The notes under the pieces: model-generated | Databases searched by the model: none | What the model saw: the letters and a program-made list of their open reading frames with translations, nothing else | Told to the model about the DNA's origin: nothing | Made by a program: the position numbers and the translations under genes | Shown: one piece after another, positions 47,958 to 49,569 of the stretch | Layout of the letters: each line of letters starts with the position of its first letter | How positions within the stretch are numbered: the first letter of the stretch is position 1 | From: Candidatus Krumholzibacteriia bacterium | Lineage (GTDB): Bacteria; Krumholzibacteriota; Krumholzibacteriia; WVZY01 | Length of the DNA stretch: 49,569 nucleotides | Direction of reading: 5' to 3' | Assembly (NCBI GenBank): GCA_029863805.1 | Contig: JAOTUR010000002.1 | Location: forward strand, 1-49,569

Positions 47958-48852
47958 ACAGGGCATTTCGAACCAAACCAACCACAGCACGCGCAGCGCG
48001 CGAGTCCCCCTCGTATTCATGGTATCCAGTGATTCTGCGCAAGTGGACGCGGTCCTGTCGCAGTGCTCCGATGTGCCCGAGAATTACACCGTCTACCCCA
48101 ACATTAGCGAGCTGATGTCAGCGCTTTCGCAGCTGACCAGGTTGCATTTGGCCTTCGCCGTCATCGTGGAGAAATCAGCCGACGCCGTAGACGCTCCTCT
48201 GCTTCGTAGCTGCAAGCTCGAGTACCCACAGCTCAACTACGTCCTTATGCTCGAGGACTGCACGCAGGCCCACTATCTGAGGTTTCAGTCGATTGGCATC
48301 CAGAACGTTATAATACCGCCCTTCGATGACGTGAGTCTCACAAGCGAAATTGCAACGGCTCTACCCAACATACCACAGTTCAAGAGACATCCCGAGCTCA
48401 CTAAGCGAGGCATGGTGCGATTTGATTTTCTGATTCCGAGCGACCTTGCATACGCGCTGGGTATCAATTATCTGATCTCGTTGTTGCTTAAGGAATTCTC
48501 GTATCCCCTTGCCGACTGCAGGATCAATATCCCGCTGGCATGTGACGAAGCCATTACGAACTCGATCCTGCACGGGAACCGCTCCGATCCCAAGAAGAAG
48601 GTGAGCATCCACATCTATATAAGCTCTTCGCGGTTCAAGATTAAGATAAAGGATCAAGGGGGCGGTTTCGACGTTGCAGACGTGGCGAATCCTACAAAAG
48701 GTCAGAATTTGATGCGTTCATCGGGGCGGGGTATCTACCTAATGCATTCTATCATGGACAAAGTCAAATACAGCGATGGCGGGCGAACTGTCGAACTGGA
48801 AAAGACGAACGCGAACACGAGCCCGGAAAACCACAGCGGCAAGAAATCCTAG
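47938..48852 (+). CDS. Receiver-like N-terminus + RsbW-like HATPase_c protein
   Basis: N box CDEAITNSILHGN, G1 DQGGGFD, G2 GRGIYLMHSIMDKV; N-terminal alpha/beta region ending IGIQNVIIPPFD resembles a response-regulator fold. Confidence 0.78.
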   Translation: MGKKFSEQGISNQTNHSTRSARVPLVFMVSSDSAQVDAVLSQCSDVPENYTVYPNISELMSALSQLTRLHLAFAVIVEKSADAVDAPLLRSCKLEYPQLNYVLMLEDCTQAHYLRFQSIGIQNVIIPPFDDVSLTSEIATALPNIPQFKRHPELTKRGMVRFDFLIPSDLAYALGINYLISLLLKEFSYPLADCRINIPLACDEAITNSILHGNRSDPKKKVSIHIYISSSRFKIKIKDQGGGFDVADVANPTKGQNLMRSSGRGIYLMHSIMDKVKYSDGGRTVELEKTNANTSPENHSGKKS

Positions 48853-49304
48853 TCCTGCTGCCACTTCTCCTTGACTATCCTTGCCAACATATCGTCGATC
48901 TGATTCCAGATCCTGGCGTTTTGATCCGGTTCGAAAAGGGCTTTCTTGACTCTGCCGTATTCGTCTTTCTTGACGTAACGGATGGCCTTGAGGGTCTCCA
49001 TCGGCACCAGAATATCTTTGCAGACTTTTACTTCCAGGGCCTTACTGTCCAGATTTCTCTTGGGATTGTTATCCGGGTGCATACCAAGGCCCCAACCGTG
49101 CGCGATCATGCTGCAGATTAGCGCGCGAAACGTGTTTTGGCCTTGAACGGTGTCGAGATCGAGCGTTCCCTGGATCTTATCCGAGACGCCTTCGACGACA
49201 GGTACGAGTTTTTCCACAACGGTTGGGGAAATTTCAATATTTAGAAGCCGTGAAAACATTTCCGAAAGCATCTTTTCGATAATACGCATGGCAGGATCAC
49301 CCAT
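48849..49304 (-). CDS. Hypothetical helical protein
   Basis: ATG on the minus strand at 49304 (MGDPAMRIIEKMLSEMFSRLLNIEISP...). The longer ORF to 49559 overlaps the MFS gene in another frame. Confidence 0.65.
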   Translation of the reverse strand: MGDPAMRIIEKMLSEMFSRLLNIEISPTVVEKLVPVVEGVSDKIQGTLDLDTVQGQNTFRALICSMIAHGWGLGMHPDNNPKRNLDSKALEVKVCKDILVPMETLKAIRYVKKDEYGRVKKALFEPDQNARIWNQIDDMLARIVKEKWQQD

Positions 49305-49318
49305 CTTGAGTAATGACT

Positions 49319-49569
49319 CTACGCCTTGAGGAACTTCTTCCTTAGGAGTAACACCCCCATTACAGCAAGAAATACGCCGACGGCCACCATGATCATGTCT
49401 TTGCCGACAAAAGCGTTCGCCAGGGTTGCCAAAAAAGAAGTGATGAGGAAAGCGGTCTTGGTAAGGATCTCTCGGGTTGAGAAGATTCTTCCTCTGAACG
49501 CTTCCGGAGTCTCGACTTGGAGCAGCGTCTCGGTAACAATGGCGACGGGTGAAACGCAAAGCCCCATCA
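49319..49569 (-). CDS. MFS transporter C-terminal fragment, truncated by the window's 3' edge
   Basis: VETPEAFRGRIFSTREILTKTAFLITSFLATLANAFVGKDMIMVAVGVFLAVMGVLLL; hydrophobic, MFS-like loop. Confidence 0.62.
   Translation of the reverse strand, partial: MGLCVSPVAIVTETLLQVETPEAFRGRIFSTREILTKTAFLITSFLATLANAFVGKDMIMVAVGVFLAVMGVLLLRKKFLKA

Noticed and set aside
49305-49559. N-terminal extension of the minus-strand hypothetical ORF
   Set aside because: Overlaps the MFS fragment in another frame with non-protein-like composition; ATG 49304 is the better start.
1-49569. CRISPR arrays, transposases, phage genes, toxin-antitoxin or other defence modules
   Set aside because: No regularly spaced repeats and no ORF with recognisable mobile-element or defence motifs.

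Overview
The 49.6 kb window looks like an ordinary bacterial chromosome segment with high coding density and almost all genes on the + strand. It falls into four blocks. (1) The 3' part of a riboflavin operon, ribD'-ribE-ribBA-ribH, followed by nusB and a metallophosphoesterase (2-4093). (2) A surface-glycan biosynthesis locus of about 23 kb (4111-27104). It holds GT2 and GT4 glycosyltransferases, three GT-C-like multi-pass proteins (DUF2723+TPR, YfhO, DDxY type), two polyprenyl-phosphate glycosyl synthase-like GT2s, an LPG_synthase_TM/UPF0104 protein, a CapD-like dehydratase + DegT aminotransferase + FemAB trio, a GT2::WbaP-like fusion and a PorZ-like secreted beta-propeller. (3) A complete, canonically ordered dcw cluster, mraZ-rsmH-ftsL-ftsI-murE-murF-mraY-murD-ftsW-murG-murC-murB-ftsQ-ftsA-ftsZ (27375-44592). 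(4) rpmB (-), recG, an MJ0042 zinc-ribbon gene, a pseudo-receiver/HATPase gene, a hypothetical gene (-) and a truncated MFS gene (-). I saw no rRNA, tRNA, CRISPR array or transposase. The most interesting signals are: a GT2 fused to a WbaP-type phosphoglycosyltransferase whose catalytic Asp-Glu dyad reads Val-Asn; a PorZ-like propeller encoded inside the glycan locus; a strongly structured non-coding region with competing hairpins between ftsZ and rpmB; and a glycan locus rich in polyprenyl-P-sugar synthases and GT-C enzymes but lacking a recognisable Wzx/Wzy or ABC exporter. The gene mix suggests an FCB-group-like lineage, which is inference only. All family calls come from reading motifs by eye; no database search was run.
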